Below the pieces are notes generated by a model. That model was given only the letters and a program-made list of their open reading frames with translations, did no database searches and was not told the DNA's origin. Positions 44,995-53,334 of a DNA stretch of 64,000 nt are shown piece after piece. The DNA is from Pantoea rwandensis. Its GTDB lineage: Bacteria > Pseudomonadota > Gammaproteobacteria > Enterobacterales > Enterobacteriaceae. Location: assembly GCF_002095475.1 (NCBI RefSeq), contig NZ_MLFR01000010.1:88619-152618 (forward strand), written 5' to 3'. The position numbers were made by a program, and so were the translations under genes. Each line of letters begins with the position of its first letter. Positions within the stretch are counted from its first letter, which is position 1.

Positions 44995-46104
44995 TTACTT
45001 ACCACTTTTTACTTTAGTCCATGCACGGGTACGCGCACGATCCAGTTTCGGATCCTGGACTTTCAGCACAAACAATTTTGCCATGGCATCCGGGGTTGGA
45101 TAGATACCTGGATTGTTGCGGATATCGGCATTCACCAGCGGCAGGGAGGCCTTGTTACCGCTCGCATAGTTAATTTTGTTGGAGACATTTGCGATGACGG
45201 CAGGATCCATCATGTAGTTCAGGAACTGATAGGCTTCATCCAGATTTTTCGCATCTTTTGGAATCGCAAACATGTCAAAGAATGCCAGAGCACCCTCTTT
45301 AGGCACGCTATAACCTAAGTGCACGCCATTGTTGGCTTTATTCGCGCGATCTTTCGCCTGCAGGATGTCACCAGACCAGCCGATGGCCACACAGATGTTG
45401 CCGTTAGCCAGATCGTTGATGTACTGAGACGAGTGGAAGTAACGAATATTTGGACGCAACTTCAGCAGCAGATCGGTTGCCGCACCTGTGTAATCTTTAG
45501 CGTCAGAACTGTTCGGATCTTTGCCAAGGTAATTCAGCACGGTAGCGAAGATCTCTTCCGGCGCATCGAGGAAGGAAACACCGCAGCTTTTCAGTTTTTC
45601 CAGATTTTCTGGTTTCAACACCAGATCCCAGCTATTAACCGGTGCATCAGTACCCAGTGCCGCTTTCACTTTATCGATGTTGTAACCGATGCCCGTGGTG
45701 CCCCACAGATAAGGAATCGCAAACTTGTTACCCGGATCGTGTTGGGCGACTTTCGCCATCAAGTCAGGATCGAGGTTTTTATAATTTGGCAGTTTGCTCT
45801 TATCTAGTTCTTGGAAAACACCCGACTGCAACTGGCGAGCAAGGAAACTTGAAGAGGGCACCACCACATCGTAACCGGTCGAGCCAGCCATCAGCTTGCC
45901 TTCCAGCACTTCGTTGGAGTCAAAGACGTCGTAGACCACTTTAATGCCGGTCTGTTTTTCAAAGTTCGGCACCGTCTCTGGCGCAATATAATCTGACCAG
46001 TTATAGACGTGCAGCGTTTTATCCTCTGCCTGAGCACTTACGGCCGTAGCCATCAGCACACCAGCAACCACACCTGGCAACCATTTTTTACGTTGGTTGA
46101 TCAT
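44995..46104 (-). CDS. potF: Putrescine-binding periplasmic protein PotF
   Basis: Periplasmic receptor for putrescine. The 369-residue precursor has a signal peptide (ending AVSAQA) and the mature start [19 protein letters not shown]. The polyamine-binding fold includes [43 protein letters not shown] and [16 protein letters not shown] 46104 is preceded by GGAGGAAGG; the longer open frame upstream is not supported. It is first in potFGHI, 120 bp before potG. Confidence 0.97.
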   Translation of the reverse strand: MINQRKKWLPGVVAGVLMATAVSAQAEDKTLHVYNWSDYIAPETVPNFEKQTGIKVVYDVFDSNEVLEGKLMAGSTGYDVVVPSSSFLARQLQSGVFQELDKSKLPNYKNLDPDLMAKVAQHDPGNKFAIPYLWGTTGIGYNIDKVKAALGTDAPVNSWDLVLKPENLEKLKSCGVSFLDAPEEIFATVLNYLGKDPNSSDAKDYTGAATDLLLKLRPNIRYFHSSQYINDLANGNICVAIGWSGDILQAKDRANKANNGVHLGYSVPKEGALAFFDMFAIPKDAKNLDEAYQFLNYMMDPAVIANVSNKINYASGNKASLPLVNADIRNNPGIYPTPDAMAKLFVLKVQDPKLDRARTRAWTKVKSGK

Positions 46105-46437
46105 GTTTTCCTTCCTCCTGAGCGGGTCAATACAACGCTGCATACACGCGATCCTGACGTTGCGTCTTCTGTTTAATTTCAGACACACAATGAATCAATA
46201 TTCAGCGGGAGTTTAATAGCAAAAACCTATACTTCAGCTGGGGTTGCAGGTCCCAAGCAGCCCCGCAAGAATAGCCCCACAGCTCCCCTCGTGCCAGATC
46301 CCAGCGTAAAAAACGCCTTTTAGCGATATCTTATGCATGTTTCTGCTATGGGGTTTGGCACAAGCGGCATAAAGCACGACTAATATCTGGCAATAAAGGG
46401 TTAAATGCAGAATAAAAAGTGGTAGGGCTAAAATGAA
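46105..46437 (-). promoter_or_regulatory. potF upstream region with sigma-54-like promoter
   Basis: No gene in this 333-bp stretch. On the reverse strand TGGCACG-AGGG-GAGCT (46281-46296) has the -24 TGGCACG element intact and the -12 GC at exact spacing, though the -12 TT is replaced by GA. The start would be near 46270, with a leader of about 165 nt. NtrC/sigma-54 control of potFGHI has been described in E. coli. No clear NtrC site was seen. Confidence 0.42.
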
Positions 46438-46460
46438 AACTGCCGCAAAAAGCGGCAGTT
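46438..46460 (-). terminator. Terminator of ybjN
   Basis: AACTGCCGC/GCGGCAGTT stem with a 5-nt loop; on the reverse strand followed by TTTTCATTTT. It lies 17 bp past the ybjN stop. Confidence 0.85.
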
Positions 46461-46476
46461 AGCGAGACGGGAAGGA

Positions 46477-46956
46477 TTAGTGCAGCATGGCATGGCTACT
46501 GGAACTGGGCTGTCGTTCTTCTTCTTCGCCTATCATCAGTAGATTATTAGCAAACGCTTCCATGATCACCATAGAAATCCCCTCTTCACTCTGCTTCATG
46601 AAGTGTGAGAATTGACCGAAGGTTAAACCTGCGGTGGTACTCAATGACTGGCAGACAATCAGCTTTGGCAGATTGTCATCCTGAATGTCCATAAAGGCTT
46701 TTACCGTCAGCGAGCTGGCATTAATTTGCGATAAGTCGCCTACCAAAGGAATCAACGCAGTAGGCTTCACTTCAGCCAGTGCGGAGAAGAGGATGACGTC
46801 ATCCACCAGGTCGATTTTTGCATCAAACACCCCGTCAAAATTCTGCATATGCGGCAGATGCAGTGCCTGGCAGGCATCGCATTCGAACCAGGTGATATTT
46901 TGTTGATCCAGCCAACGACGCAAAACGTCGATGTCAGGAACGACCAGTGAATCCAT
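46477..46956 (-). CDS. ybjN: YbjN, putative sensory-transduction/type III chaperone-like protein
   Basis: Conserved enterobacterial cytoplasmic protein; overproduction in E. coli affects motility and stress genes, and the fold resembles type III secretion chaperones. The exact role is unknown. The 159-residue product has WFECDACQALHLPHMQNFDGVFDAKIDLVDD and a Ser-rich C-terminus, matching E. coli YbjN (158). It is last in the ybjC-nfsA-rimK-ybjN row. Confidence 0.9.
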   Translation of the reverse strand: MDSLVVPDIDVLRRWLDQQNITWFECDACQALHLPHMQNFDGVFDAKIDLVDDVILFSALAEVKPTALIPLVGDLSQINASSLTVKAFMDIQDDNLPKLIVCQSLSTTAGLTFGQFSHFMKQSEEGISMVIMEAFANNLLMIGEEEERQPSSSSHAMLH

Positions 46957-47025
46957 CGTTATATCCTGTGGGGTGAAGAAATAAGCGCCTTAGCTTACGG
47001 AAAAAGTCATATTGATGCCATGAAA

Positions 47026-47043
47026 ACCGCGTAAAAGCGCGGT
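47026..47043 (-). terminator. Probable terminator between rimK and ybjN
   Basis: ACCGCG/CGCGGT stem with a 6-nt loop, starting at the rimK stop and followed on the reverse strand by TTTTC. Confidence 0.6.
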
Positions 47044-47945
47044 CAACCACCGGTTTTAAGACGATAACCAGGGCATGCATGCTGCTCAACCCACTGAATC
47101 ATCATCGTGGCAATATCTAAACCTGTGTTACCTTCGATTCCTTCAAGGCCCGGCGAGGCATTGACCTCCATCACCAGCGGCCCTCGGTTGGCGCGTAAGA
47201 TATCGACCCCCGCGACTTCAAGCCCCAGCGTAGACGCCGCTTTCACTGCGATGTCACGCTCCTGATCCGTAATCGTCACCGCATGCGCTTTACCGCCGCG
47301 ATGCAGGTTAGAACGAAAATCGCCCTCTTTCGCTTCCCGTTCAATCGACGCCACCACCTCATTGCCAATCACCAAGCAACGAATATCGCGCCCTTTGGCT
47401 TCTTTAATAAATTCCTGTACCAGGATATGTGCATTCAGCCCACGGAAAGCATCGATCACGCTTTCAGCCGCCTGGCGCGTCTCCGCCAGCACCACGCCAA
47501 TGCCTTGGGTGCCTTCTACCAGCTTCACCACCAGCGGCGCACCACCTACCATGGCGATCAAATCCTGCGTATCGTCGGGCGAGGAGGCAAAACCCGTAAT
47601 GGGCATGTCGATGCCTTCACGCGCCAGCAGCTGCAGCGATCGTAGTTTGTCACGCGCCCGAGCAATGGCCACCGACTCATTCAATGGATAGCTGCCTAAC
47701 ATCTCAAACTGGCGTAACACCGCCGTGCCGTAAAACGTCGTGGCGGTGCCAATACGCGGAATAATGGCATCAAAATGGCCGAGCGGTTCGCCGCGATAGT
47801 GCACCGCAGGCGAATCTGAATTGATATTCATATAGCAGGAGAGCGGATCGATGATCTGCACATGATGACCACGCTCTTCCGCGGCGTCACGCAGGCGTTT
47901 ACACGAAAAGAGTGACCCATCGCGAGTGAGAATGGCCATTTTCAT
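47043..47945 (-). CDS. rimK: Ribosomal protein S6--L-glutamate ligase RimK
   Basis: ATP-grasp enzyme that adds glutamates to the C-terminus of ribosomal protein S6. The 300-residue product has the N-terminal region [17 protein letters not shown], the ATP-grasp core [19 protein letters not shown] (phosphate and adenine site), [17 protein letters not shown] and the metal ligands in [15 protein letters not shown]. Length equals E. coli RimK (300). It lies 17 bp after nfsA. Confidence 0.97.
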   Translation of the reverse strand: MKMAILTRDGSLFSCKRLRDAAEERGHHVQIIDPLSCYMNINSDSPAVHYRGEPLGHFDAIIPRIGTATTFYGTAVLRQFEMLGSYPLNESVAIARARDKLRSLQLLAREGIDMPITGFASSPDDTQDLIAMVGGAPLVVKLVEGTQGIGVVLAETRQAAESVIDAFRGLNAHILVQEFIKEAKGRDIRCLVIGNEVVASIEREAKEGDFRSNLHRGGKAHAVTITDQERDIAVKAASTLGLEVAGVDILRANRGPLVMEVNASPGLEGIEGNTGLDIATMMIQWVEQHACPGYRLKTGG

Positions 47946-47962
47946 TGCTGTGTTCCTTGTCC

Positions 47963-48685
47963 TTAACGCGTTGCCCAGCCCTGCTGATGCAGGTAATCCA
48001 ACATAAACGGACGTGTTTCTTTGATAATCAGGCGCTGAATCAGCTCGCTCCAGGTTTCTGAACGCTGATTACTATCGCGCTGCTGATAGTATGCGGTAAT
48101 TTGATTATCGTACTGTTTCAGCACATTTTTATCGACAGGCTGATAACGGTTTTCATGCACTAACATCGCTTGCGGTATACGGGGTTTGACGTCTGGCGCA
48201 GAGGCAGGGTGCCCCATGCAGAAGCCAAACAGTGGCAATACAAATTGAGGCAACGCCAGCAATTCGGTGACCTGCGCAATGCTATTGCGAATGCCGCCAA
48301 TAAATACCCCACCCAGACCCAACGACTCGGCTGCCACCATTGCGTTTTGCGCCATCAAAGCCGTGTCAACGCAACCCAACAGCAACTGCTCTGCGCGTCC
48401 CAGATGCGCATCCGGGCAAATCTGCTGGTGACGATTAAAGTCGGCACAAAACACCCAGAATTCAGCGGCTGCACTCACCCATGGCTGGCCACCAGTGAGT
48501 TTTACCAGCTGTTCCCGCGTTTCCCGGTCAGTGATGCGGATAATTGAGGAGCACTGTAAAAAGCTCGAGGTTGAAGCCGCTTGTGCTGCAGCAATGATCG
48601 CGCTGCGCTGAGCATCTTCTATACCTTGCTCAGTGAATGCGCGAATAGAACGGTGGCTGCACAGTAAATCGATGGTCGGCGTCAT
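47963..48685 (-). CDS. nfsA: Oxygen-insensitive NADPH nitroreductase NfsA
   Basis: FMN enzyme that reduces nitroaromatics, nitrofurans and quinones by two-electron steps; a SoxRS/MarA target in E. coli. The 240-residue product has the FMN-binding [14 protein letters not shown] and [14 protein letters not shown] segments, [14 protein letters not shown] and FGFCMGHPA. Length equals E. coli NfsA. It is 12 bp after ybjC and 17 bp before rimK, so all three are likely one transcript. Confidence 0.96.
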   Translation of the reverse strand: MTPTIDLLCSHRSIRAFTEQGIEDAQRSAIIAAAQAASTSSFLQCSSIIRITDRETREQLVKLTGGQPWVSAAAEFWVFCADFNRHQQICPDAHLGRAEQLLLGCVDTALMAQNAMVAAESLGLGGVFIGGIRNSIAQVTELLALPQFVLPLFGFCMGHPASAPDVKPRIPQAMLVHENRYQPVDKNVLKQYDNQITAYYQQRDSNQRSETWSELIQRLIIKETRPFMLDYLHQQGWATR

Positions 48686-48697
48686 AATCCTCTCCGG

Positions 48698-48949
48698 TTA
48701 CTTCTTTTTGTTTGATTGATTGAACAACTGCGGTGCCATGGCTTTGGCCGTGCGCCACATCATGAGCCAAGCCGCGGGAAGCATCAGTGCTATGCCAAGA
48801 AAGAACAGCCACGTCGCCAGTGATTTCTTCGCCATAAAATCCGGGGCGCTGACCCAATCGTTGACCAGCAGCAGTGCACTGATAACGGCCAACACGCCAA
48901 GCACTTCCAGCAGCAAAACCGGTTTGGGCAGAGTCGCCAGATTACGCAT
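48698..48949 (-). CDS. ybjC: YbjC, small inner-membrane protein (DUF1418)
   Basis: Small protein with two hydrophobic segments (residues 10-32 and 45-65), function unknown. The 83-residue product MRNLATLPKPVLLLEVLG with FLGIALMLPAAWLMMWRTAKAMAPQLFN matches E. coli YbjC (95 aa), with a shorter tail. AAGGAAAC precedes the ATG. First gene of ybjC-nfsA-rimK and divergent from grxA. Confidence 0.88.
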   Translation of the reverse strand: MRNLATLPKPVLLLEVLGVLAVISALLLVNDWVSAPDFMAKKSLATWLFFLGIALMLPAAWLMMWRTAKAMAPQLFNQSNKKK

Positions 48950-48984
48950 GCAATGTTTCCTTTGTTGTTCAACGCGTTCTGTCA

Positions 48985-49010
48985 GATTTTATACCAAGCG
49001 TGTCGGTATA
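48985..49010. promoter_or_regulatory. Shared ybjC/grxA promoter with inverted repeat
   Basis: TATACC-N9-GGTATA (48990-49010) is an inverted repeat overlapping a TATAAA-like -10 for ybjC on the reverse strand. No good -35 is present, in keeping with activator-dependent control (SoxS/MarA for ybjC-nfsA, OxyR for grxA in E. coli). I cannot assign the protein. Confidence 0.4.
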
Positions 49011-49139
49011 TAGACATTGGGTATTAGATTAACAGGGAATGACTACTTTCATTAAGCAGGATGGGCGGGCATGATATGAGCCATTATTCACGCTGTAATG
49101 TGAAACAAGTCACAAAACAGCAGCGGAAGGAGAGAAGCA

Positions 49140-49403
49140 ATGATTGCAGTGATTTTTGGCCGTTCAAGCTGCCCTTACTGCGTACGTGCGAAAGAGTTAG
49201 CCACTAAGCTGACCAACGAGCGCGACGATTTTAACTATCAGTACGTCGATATTCAGGCCACCGGTATTACCAAAGCCGACCTGGAAGCGCGTGCAGGCAA
49301 ACCTGTCAGCACGGTGCCGCAGATTTTCCTGGATGACCAGCACATCGGGGGTTATACCGAATTTGCTGCCTGGACCAAAGAAAATCTGGGTGTAGAAGCA
49401 TAA
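49140..49403 (+). CDS. grxA: Glutaredoxin 1
   Basis: Glutathione-dependent dithiol oxidoreductase that reduces ribonucleotide reductase and OxyR. The 87-residue product has the redox site CPYC (Cys11, Cys14), the TVPQIFLDDQHIGGYTEF motif with cis-proline and the GSH-binding GGY. Close to E. coli GrxA (85 aa). AGGAGAG precedes the ATG. It is divergent from ybjC and followed by its own terminator. Confidence 0.97.
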   Translation: MIAVIFGRSSCPYCVRAKELATKLTNERDDFNYQYVDIQATGITKADLEARAGKPVSTVPQIFLDDQHIGGYTEFAAWTKENLGVEA

Positions 49404-49408
49404 TGATA

Positions 49409-49430
49409 ACGGGCCTGCGGGCCCGTTTTT
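49409..49430 (+). terminator. Rho-independent terminator of grxA
   Basis: ACGGGCC/GGCCCGT stem, TGCG loop, five T residues. It serves grxA and may also affect convergent ybjM. Confidence 0.88.
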
Positions 49431-49437
49431 GATGCGG

Positions 49438-49809
49438 CTATTCGGCGCGCATCGCCAGCATAATCCTTAACAATCGCACCAGCAGCGCACCACATCCCGC
49501 CCAAAACAAGGCACTTAAACTCCAGGCGACAATCAGGAGCCAACTGTGCATAAGAGGCATCGTTAACCCTACCCACGCCATGCCCAGCAGCGTGCCGCCT
49601 AAGGCAACCCATAGCGTTCCGATCAACGGGCTATCCGGCTGCATCAGAGCCATTAACATGCCCGGCAATAAAAACAGCAATAATTCAGGCTGTCCGCGCA
49701 CAGTTTGTTCGGCGGCGTCTGCCCAAAAATGATGTGCAAAAATAAACACCAGCGTGTAAAGCATCATACCCAGAACCGATGCTGGCCAGCGATTATTGCG
49801 CTGCAACAT
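49438..49809 (-). CDS. ybjM: YbjM-like inner-membrane protein
   Basis: Predicted inner-membrane protein with about four hydrophobic segments; no known function. The 123-residue product begins MLQRNNRWPASVLGMMLYTL, with LLLFLLPGMLMALMQPDSP and SLSALFWAGCGALL, resembling E. coli YbjM (125 aa) in layout and a few motifs. GAGG precedes ATG 49809; the frame is open nine codons upstream. The identification rests partly on position between grxA and ybjL. Confidence 0.75.
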   Translation of the reverse strand: MLQRNNRWPASVLGMMLYTLVFIFAHHFWADAAEQTVRGQPELLLFLLPGMLMALMQPDSPLIGTLWVALGGTLLGMAWVGLTMPLMHSWLLIVAWSLSALFWAGCGALLVRLLRIMLAMRAE

Positions 49810-49839
49810 AACCATCCTCAACTTTGACGTTAACAATAT

Positions 49840-50005
49840 TGAAACGTTTACTGCCCTGATGCGCGTAAGTGGAAATAAAAAGAAACAGCTGCTGGCAGAA
49901 TGAATGAAAACTGCGGATAGCTGAGGGTGTTAATTATGATTAGAATGACGCCGCTCCTCATTAGGGTCTCCACCTTGCTGGCAGTAAGGACGCTTGCGGC
50001 TGCCA
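49840..50005. promoter_or_regulatory. ybjM-ybjL divergent region
   Basis: TGAAACGTTTAC at 49840-49851 is close to the Cra (FruR) consensus TGAAACGTTTCA. Further on, TGGCAG (49979-49984) and CTGCCA (50000-50005) form a hairpin in the presumed ybjL leader. Both are pattern matches only; no gene is present. Confidence 0.3.
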
Positions 50006-50064
50006 CAAGATAGCGAAAAAAGTCCCTTTCATCAACTCGTTACAGGTAAAGAAGAAGTTAAACC

Positions 50065-51753
50065 GTGAACATTAACGTCGCAGAATTGTTAAGCGGAAAT
50101 GACGTTCTGTTATTATTTGTCGTCTTAGCCTTGGGGCTGTGCTTAGGTAAATTACGCCTGGGTTCTGTGCAACTCGGTAATTCCATTGGTGTCCTTGTTG
50201 TTTCATTGATTTTGGGTCAGCAGCACTTCGCGATAAATACTGACGCATTGAGCCTCGGCTTTATGCTGTTTATTTTTTGTGTCGGTGTTGAAGCTGGGCC
50301 AAATTTTTTCTCAATTTTCTTCCGCGACGGTAAAAACTACTTCTTTCTCGCCATAGTCATGGTAATCAGTGCGCTGTTAATTGCTTTAGGTCTTGGCAAA
50401 GTCTTCGGATGGGATATCGGTCTAACGGCGGGCATGCTGGCAGGGTCAATGACATCCACCCCCGTGCTGGTTGGCGCCGGTGACACGCTGAGGCAAAGCA
50501 TCAGTGACAGCCACCAGCTGAATATGATGCAGGATAATCTCAGCCTCGGTTATGCCCTCACCTATCTGATTGGTCTGGTTAGTCTGATTTTTGGTGCGCG
50601 CTATCTGCCCCGCCTGCAACATCAGGATTTGCCGACCTGCGCCCAACAAATTGCCCGTGAACGTGGCCTGGATGCTGATAGCCAGCGAAAGGTCTTCCTG
50701 CCAGTGATCCGCGCTTATCGCGTGGGCCCGGAGCTGGTTGAGTGGAGTGGTGGTAAAAACCTGCGTGAACTGGGTATTCATCGCCAGACTGGCTGCTATA
50801 TCGAACGTCTGCGCCGCAACGGTATTCTCGCCAGCCCGGATGGTGACGCCATGCTGCAACTGGGTGACGAGATTTCGCTGGTGGGCTATCCCGATGCGCA
50901 TGCGCGACTGGATCCCAGCTTCCGTAATGGCAAAGAAGTCTTTGATCGCGATTTGCTCGACATGCGCATTGTCACCGAAGAGATTGTGGTGAAAAACCAT
51001 AATGCGGTGAACAAGCGGCTGAGCCATCTCAAACTCACCGATCATGGCTGCTTCCTGAACCGCGTGATCCGCAGCCAAATTGAGATGCCGATTGATGACA
51101 GCATTATGCTGAATAAAGGCGATGTGCTTCAGGTCAGCGGCGAAGCTCGTCGTGTAAAAAGCCTGGCAGACCGCATCGGCTTTATTGCTATTCACAGTCA
51201 AATCACCGATCTGCTGGCCTTCTGCGCTTTCTTTATCATCGGTTTGATGATCGGCATGATCACCTTCCAGTTCAGTAACTTTAGTTTTGGTATTGGCAAC
51301 GCGGCAGGTCTGCTGTTTGCCGGCATCATGCTCGGTTTCTTGCGCGCCAACCACCCCACCTTCGGCTACATTCCGCAAGGTGCGCTGACCATGTTGAAAG
51401 AGTTTGGTCTGATGGTGTTTATGGCAGGTGTAGGGTTAAGTGCCGGTAGCGGCCTGCAACATGGTCTTGGCAGTGCGGGAGCCTTGATGCTGTTGAGCGG
51501 TCTGCTGGTGAGTTTGTTGCCGGTGGTGATTTGCTATCTGTTTGGCGCCTATGTGCTGCGCATGAACCGTGCCCTGCTGTTTGGTGCGATCATGGGCGCA
51601 AGGACCTGTGCGCCGGCAATGGAGATCATTTGTGACACTGCGCGCAGTAGCATTCCGGCACTGGGCTATGCAGGAACTTATGCGATTGCTAACGTTTTGC
51701 TGACGCTCGCGGGCACCCTGATTGTGATAATTTGGCCGGTTTTGCCTTTTTAA
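50065..51753 (+). CDS. ybjL: Putative transporter YbjL (AspT/YidE family)
   Basis: Inner-membrane protein of the aspartate:alanine exchanger superfamily; substrate unproven (glutamate or succinate export has been suggested for family members). The 562-residue product has about ten membrane segments in two halves around two cytosolic RCK_C/TrkA-C domains (about residues 205-375). The halves share [18 protein letters not shown] and [14 protein letters not shown], and the repeat [16 protein letters not shown] / [14 protein letters not shown]. Start is GTG 50065, after GAAGAAG. Length equals E. coli (561). Confidence 0.94.
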   Translation: MNINVAELLSGNDVLLLFVVLALGLCLGKLRLGSVQLGNSIGVLVVSLILGQQHFAINTDALSLGFMLFIFCVGVEAGPNFFSIFFRDGKNYFFLAIVMVISALLIALGLGKVFGWDIGLTAGMLAGSMTSTPVLVGAGDTLRQSISDSHQLNMMQDNLSLGYALTYLIGLVSLIFGARYLPRLQHQDLPTCAQQIARERGLDADSQRKVFLPVIRAYRVGPELVEWSGGKNLRELGIHRQTGCYIERLRRNGILASPDGDAMLQLGDEISLVGYPDAHARLDPSFRNGKEVFDRDLLDMRIVTEEIVVKNHNAVNKRLSHLKLTDHGCFLNRVIRSQIEMPIDDSIMLNKGDVLQVSGEARRVKSLADRIGFIAIHSQITDLLAFCAFFIIGLMIGMITFQFSNFSFGIGNAAGLLFAGIMLGFLRANHPTFGYIPQGALTMLKEFGLMVFMAGVGLSAGSGLQHGLGSAGALMLLSGLLVSLLPVVICYLFGAYVLRMNRALLFGAIMGARTCAPAMEIICDTARSSIPALGYAGTYAIANVLLTLAGTLIVIIWPVLPF

Positions 51754-51773
51754 AAATATTTTTACGGCGTTCA

Positions 51774-51800
51774 GAACTTTCTTTTTAGGCCGCAGTCTGA
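51774..51800 (+). promoter_or_regulatory. Sigma-E promoter of rybB
   Basis: GAACTT (51774-51779), 16-nt spacer, TCTGA (51796-51800), 6 nt before the RNA start: a close match to the RpoE consensus (GGAACTT, TCTGA/TCAAA). Confidence 0.85.
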
Positions 51801-51806
51801 ATAAGT

Positions 51807-51872
51807 GCCACTGCTTTTCTTTGAAATCCCCAAATTGTGGAGCCCGCCAGTCTCTGACTTGCGGGTTTTTTT
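51807..51872 (+). ncRNA. rybB: RybB small regulatory RNA
   Basis: Hfq-dependent small RNA that, when envelope stress activates sigma-E, represses many outer-membrane protein mRNAs through its 5' end. The first 18 bases, GCCACTGCTTTTCTTTGA, equal the E. coli RybB seed. The TGTGGAGCCC stretch is also kept, then a terminator hairpin CCCGC/GCGGG and seven T residues. The distal stem sequence differs from E. coli (about 66 versus 79 nt), as expected for a stem free to covary. It lies just after ybjL. Confidence 0.93.
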
Positions 51873-52015
51873 ATGCCTGCTGTTCCTGCCGCTTAAGGTT
51901 CTCCTAAGCGTAGATTGCGACCCTACTCCTCTGATTTCGCTATTTTCAAACATTCATGCAACTTTCATCAAAGTTAAACACTCCAACAACCCGCAATGAG
52001 ATTAAGAGCCCGACT

Positions 52016-52711
52016 ATGTATTGTTTGTCTGGCCGCTTTTACGCTATCAACTTTATTTTACTGGCAATTTCAGCACTGATTTTTTTGCTGTGGTCACGCA
52101 ACGAAAGCCTCGATATCGCTATCAGCCAGGTGTGGTTTGATCCCCTGACTCACACCTTTCCGTGGCAACACAACCGCTGGCTGGATCTGATTAATCATCG
52201 TCTGTTCAAAGATGTGATCATTATCGGTGCCGTGCTGCTGCTGTTGCGCGGTGTGCAGAAGCGTAATGGCCGCCGAGTACTGGTGGCCCTGCTGTTTGGC
52301 TTGGGTCCGTTAGTGGTCGGAATTTTGAAGGCGCACAGCGCGCATTCATGTCCGTGGGATCTGGCGATGTTTGGTGGTAAGGCAGCAACTTTTGCGCTGC
52401 TAGATGCCACACCGGCTAACAGCGGTCCGGGACAGTGTTTTCCCGGTGGCCATGCTTCCAGCGGTTTTGCCGTGATGGCGCTGTTTTTCTTATGGTGGCC
52501 TGAACGTCCTGGCCGCGCCCTGCTGGCGCTGTGTGTGGGTATCGCTATCGGTTTGCTGATGGGCTATGGTCAGGTCATGCGCGGCGCCCACTTCTTCTCA
52601 CACAACCTGTGGGCGGGTTGGTGGGTGTGGCTTAGCCAGGTGCTGATTTTTGCTGGTGTTTCTTTTTGGGTAAACAAGACGAGGAAGACGAAACGTGATG
52701 GAAGCACTTAA
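52016..52711 (+). CDS. PAP2-family membrane phosphatase (CPWD type)
   Basis: Inner-membrane acid-phosphatase-like enzyme, probably acting on lipid phosphates (lipid A, PG-P or prenyl phosphates); substrate unknown. The 231-residue product has about six membrane segments and the three PAP2 motifs in a variant form: K-x6-C-P in KAHSAHSCPWDL, CFPGGHASSGFA, and RGAHFFSHNLWAGW. The CPWD variant of motif 1 is, as I recall, typical of one proteobacterial subfamily. ATG 52016 is preferred (AAGAG upstream); ATG 51956 is in frame. The last 14 bases overlap ybjG. Confidence 0.82.
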   Translation: MYCLSGRFYAINFILLAISALIFLLWSRNESLDIAISQVWFDPLTHTFPWQHNRWLDLINHRLFKDVIIIGAVLLLLRGVQKRNGRRVLVALLFGLGPLVVGILKAHSAHSCPWDLAMFGGKAATFALLDATPANSGPGQCFPGGHASSGFAVMALFFLWWPERPGRALLALCVGIAIGLLMGYGQVMRGAHFFSHNLWAGWWVWLSQVLIFAGVSFWVNKTRKTKRDGST

Positions 52712-53303
52712 CCACACGATCTTTTTATGGATTAACGCCACCGCGGATTCACCGCAGTGGATGATCCATTTGGCCACCTTTATCGCGAAGGATGTGATTG
52801 CGATAGTGCCGTTACTGATTGTTGCGCTCTGGCTGTGGGGACCGCGAGACCAAGTGCAATCGCAGCGTGCCTTGGTGTTGAAAACCGGTATGGCTCTGAT
52901 TTATGCACTGAGCATCTCGTGGTGCATAGGGCAACTGTTACCGCATCCACGTCCGTTTGCCATTGGGTTTGGGCACCAGTTCCTGGCGCACGCCGCGGAT
53001 GACTCTTATCCCAGCGACCACGGCACCACTATTTTCACCTTTGCGTTGGCGTTTATCTTTTGGCATCGACTGTGGTCAGGCGTGATTTTGCTGGCCGTGG
53101 GCAGCGCAATTGCCTGGTCGCGCGTCTATCTCGGCGTGCACTGGCCGATGGATATGCTGGGTGGATTTTTGGTGGGTCTACTGGCGTGCCTGGCATCGCA
53201 AATGGCATGGCAGTTGTACGGTGAACGCATGCTGGGCTTCACCCATCAGGTCTACCGCGCATTGTTCGCTATGCCGATTAAGAAAGGCTGGATTCGCGAA
53301 TAA
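52698..53303 (+). CDS. ybjG: Undecaprenyl-diphosphate phosphatase YbjG (PAP2 family)
   Basis: Recycles the peptidoglycan lipid carrier by cleaving undecaprenyl pyrophosphate on the periplasmic side, giving bacitracin tolerance. The 201-residue product has five or six membrane segments and PAP2 motifs LLPHPRPFA, DDSYPSDHGTTIFTFA and RVYLGVHWPMDMLGG, closely matching E. coli YbjG (198). GAGGAAG is about 10 nt upstream of ATG 52698. It overlaps the previous PAP2 gene, so the pair is probably coupled. Confidence 0.93.
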   Translation: MEALNHTIFLWINATADSPQWMIHLATFIAKDVIAIVPLLIVALWLWGPRDQVQSQRALVLKTGMALIYALSISWCIGQLLPHPRPFAIGFGHQFLAHAADDSYPSDHGTTIFTFALAFIFWHRLWSGVILLAVGSAIAWSRVYLGVHWPMDMLGGFLVGLLACLASQMAWQLYGERMLGFTHQVYRALFAMPIKKGWIRE

Positions 53304-53310
53304 TATTGAG

Positions 53311-53330
53311 GGCGGCCAATTGGCCGCCCA
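53311..53330. terminator. Palindromic hairpin between ybjG and dacC
   Basis: A perfect 20-bp palindrome of the form GGGCGGCCAA/TTGGCCGCCC lies between the convergent stops. Neither strand has a T tract directly after it, so termination strength is uncertain. Confidence 0.55.
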
Positions 53331-53334
53331 AAAA

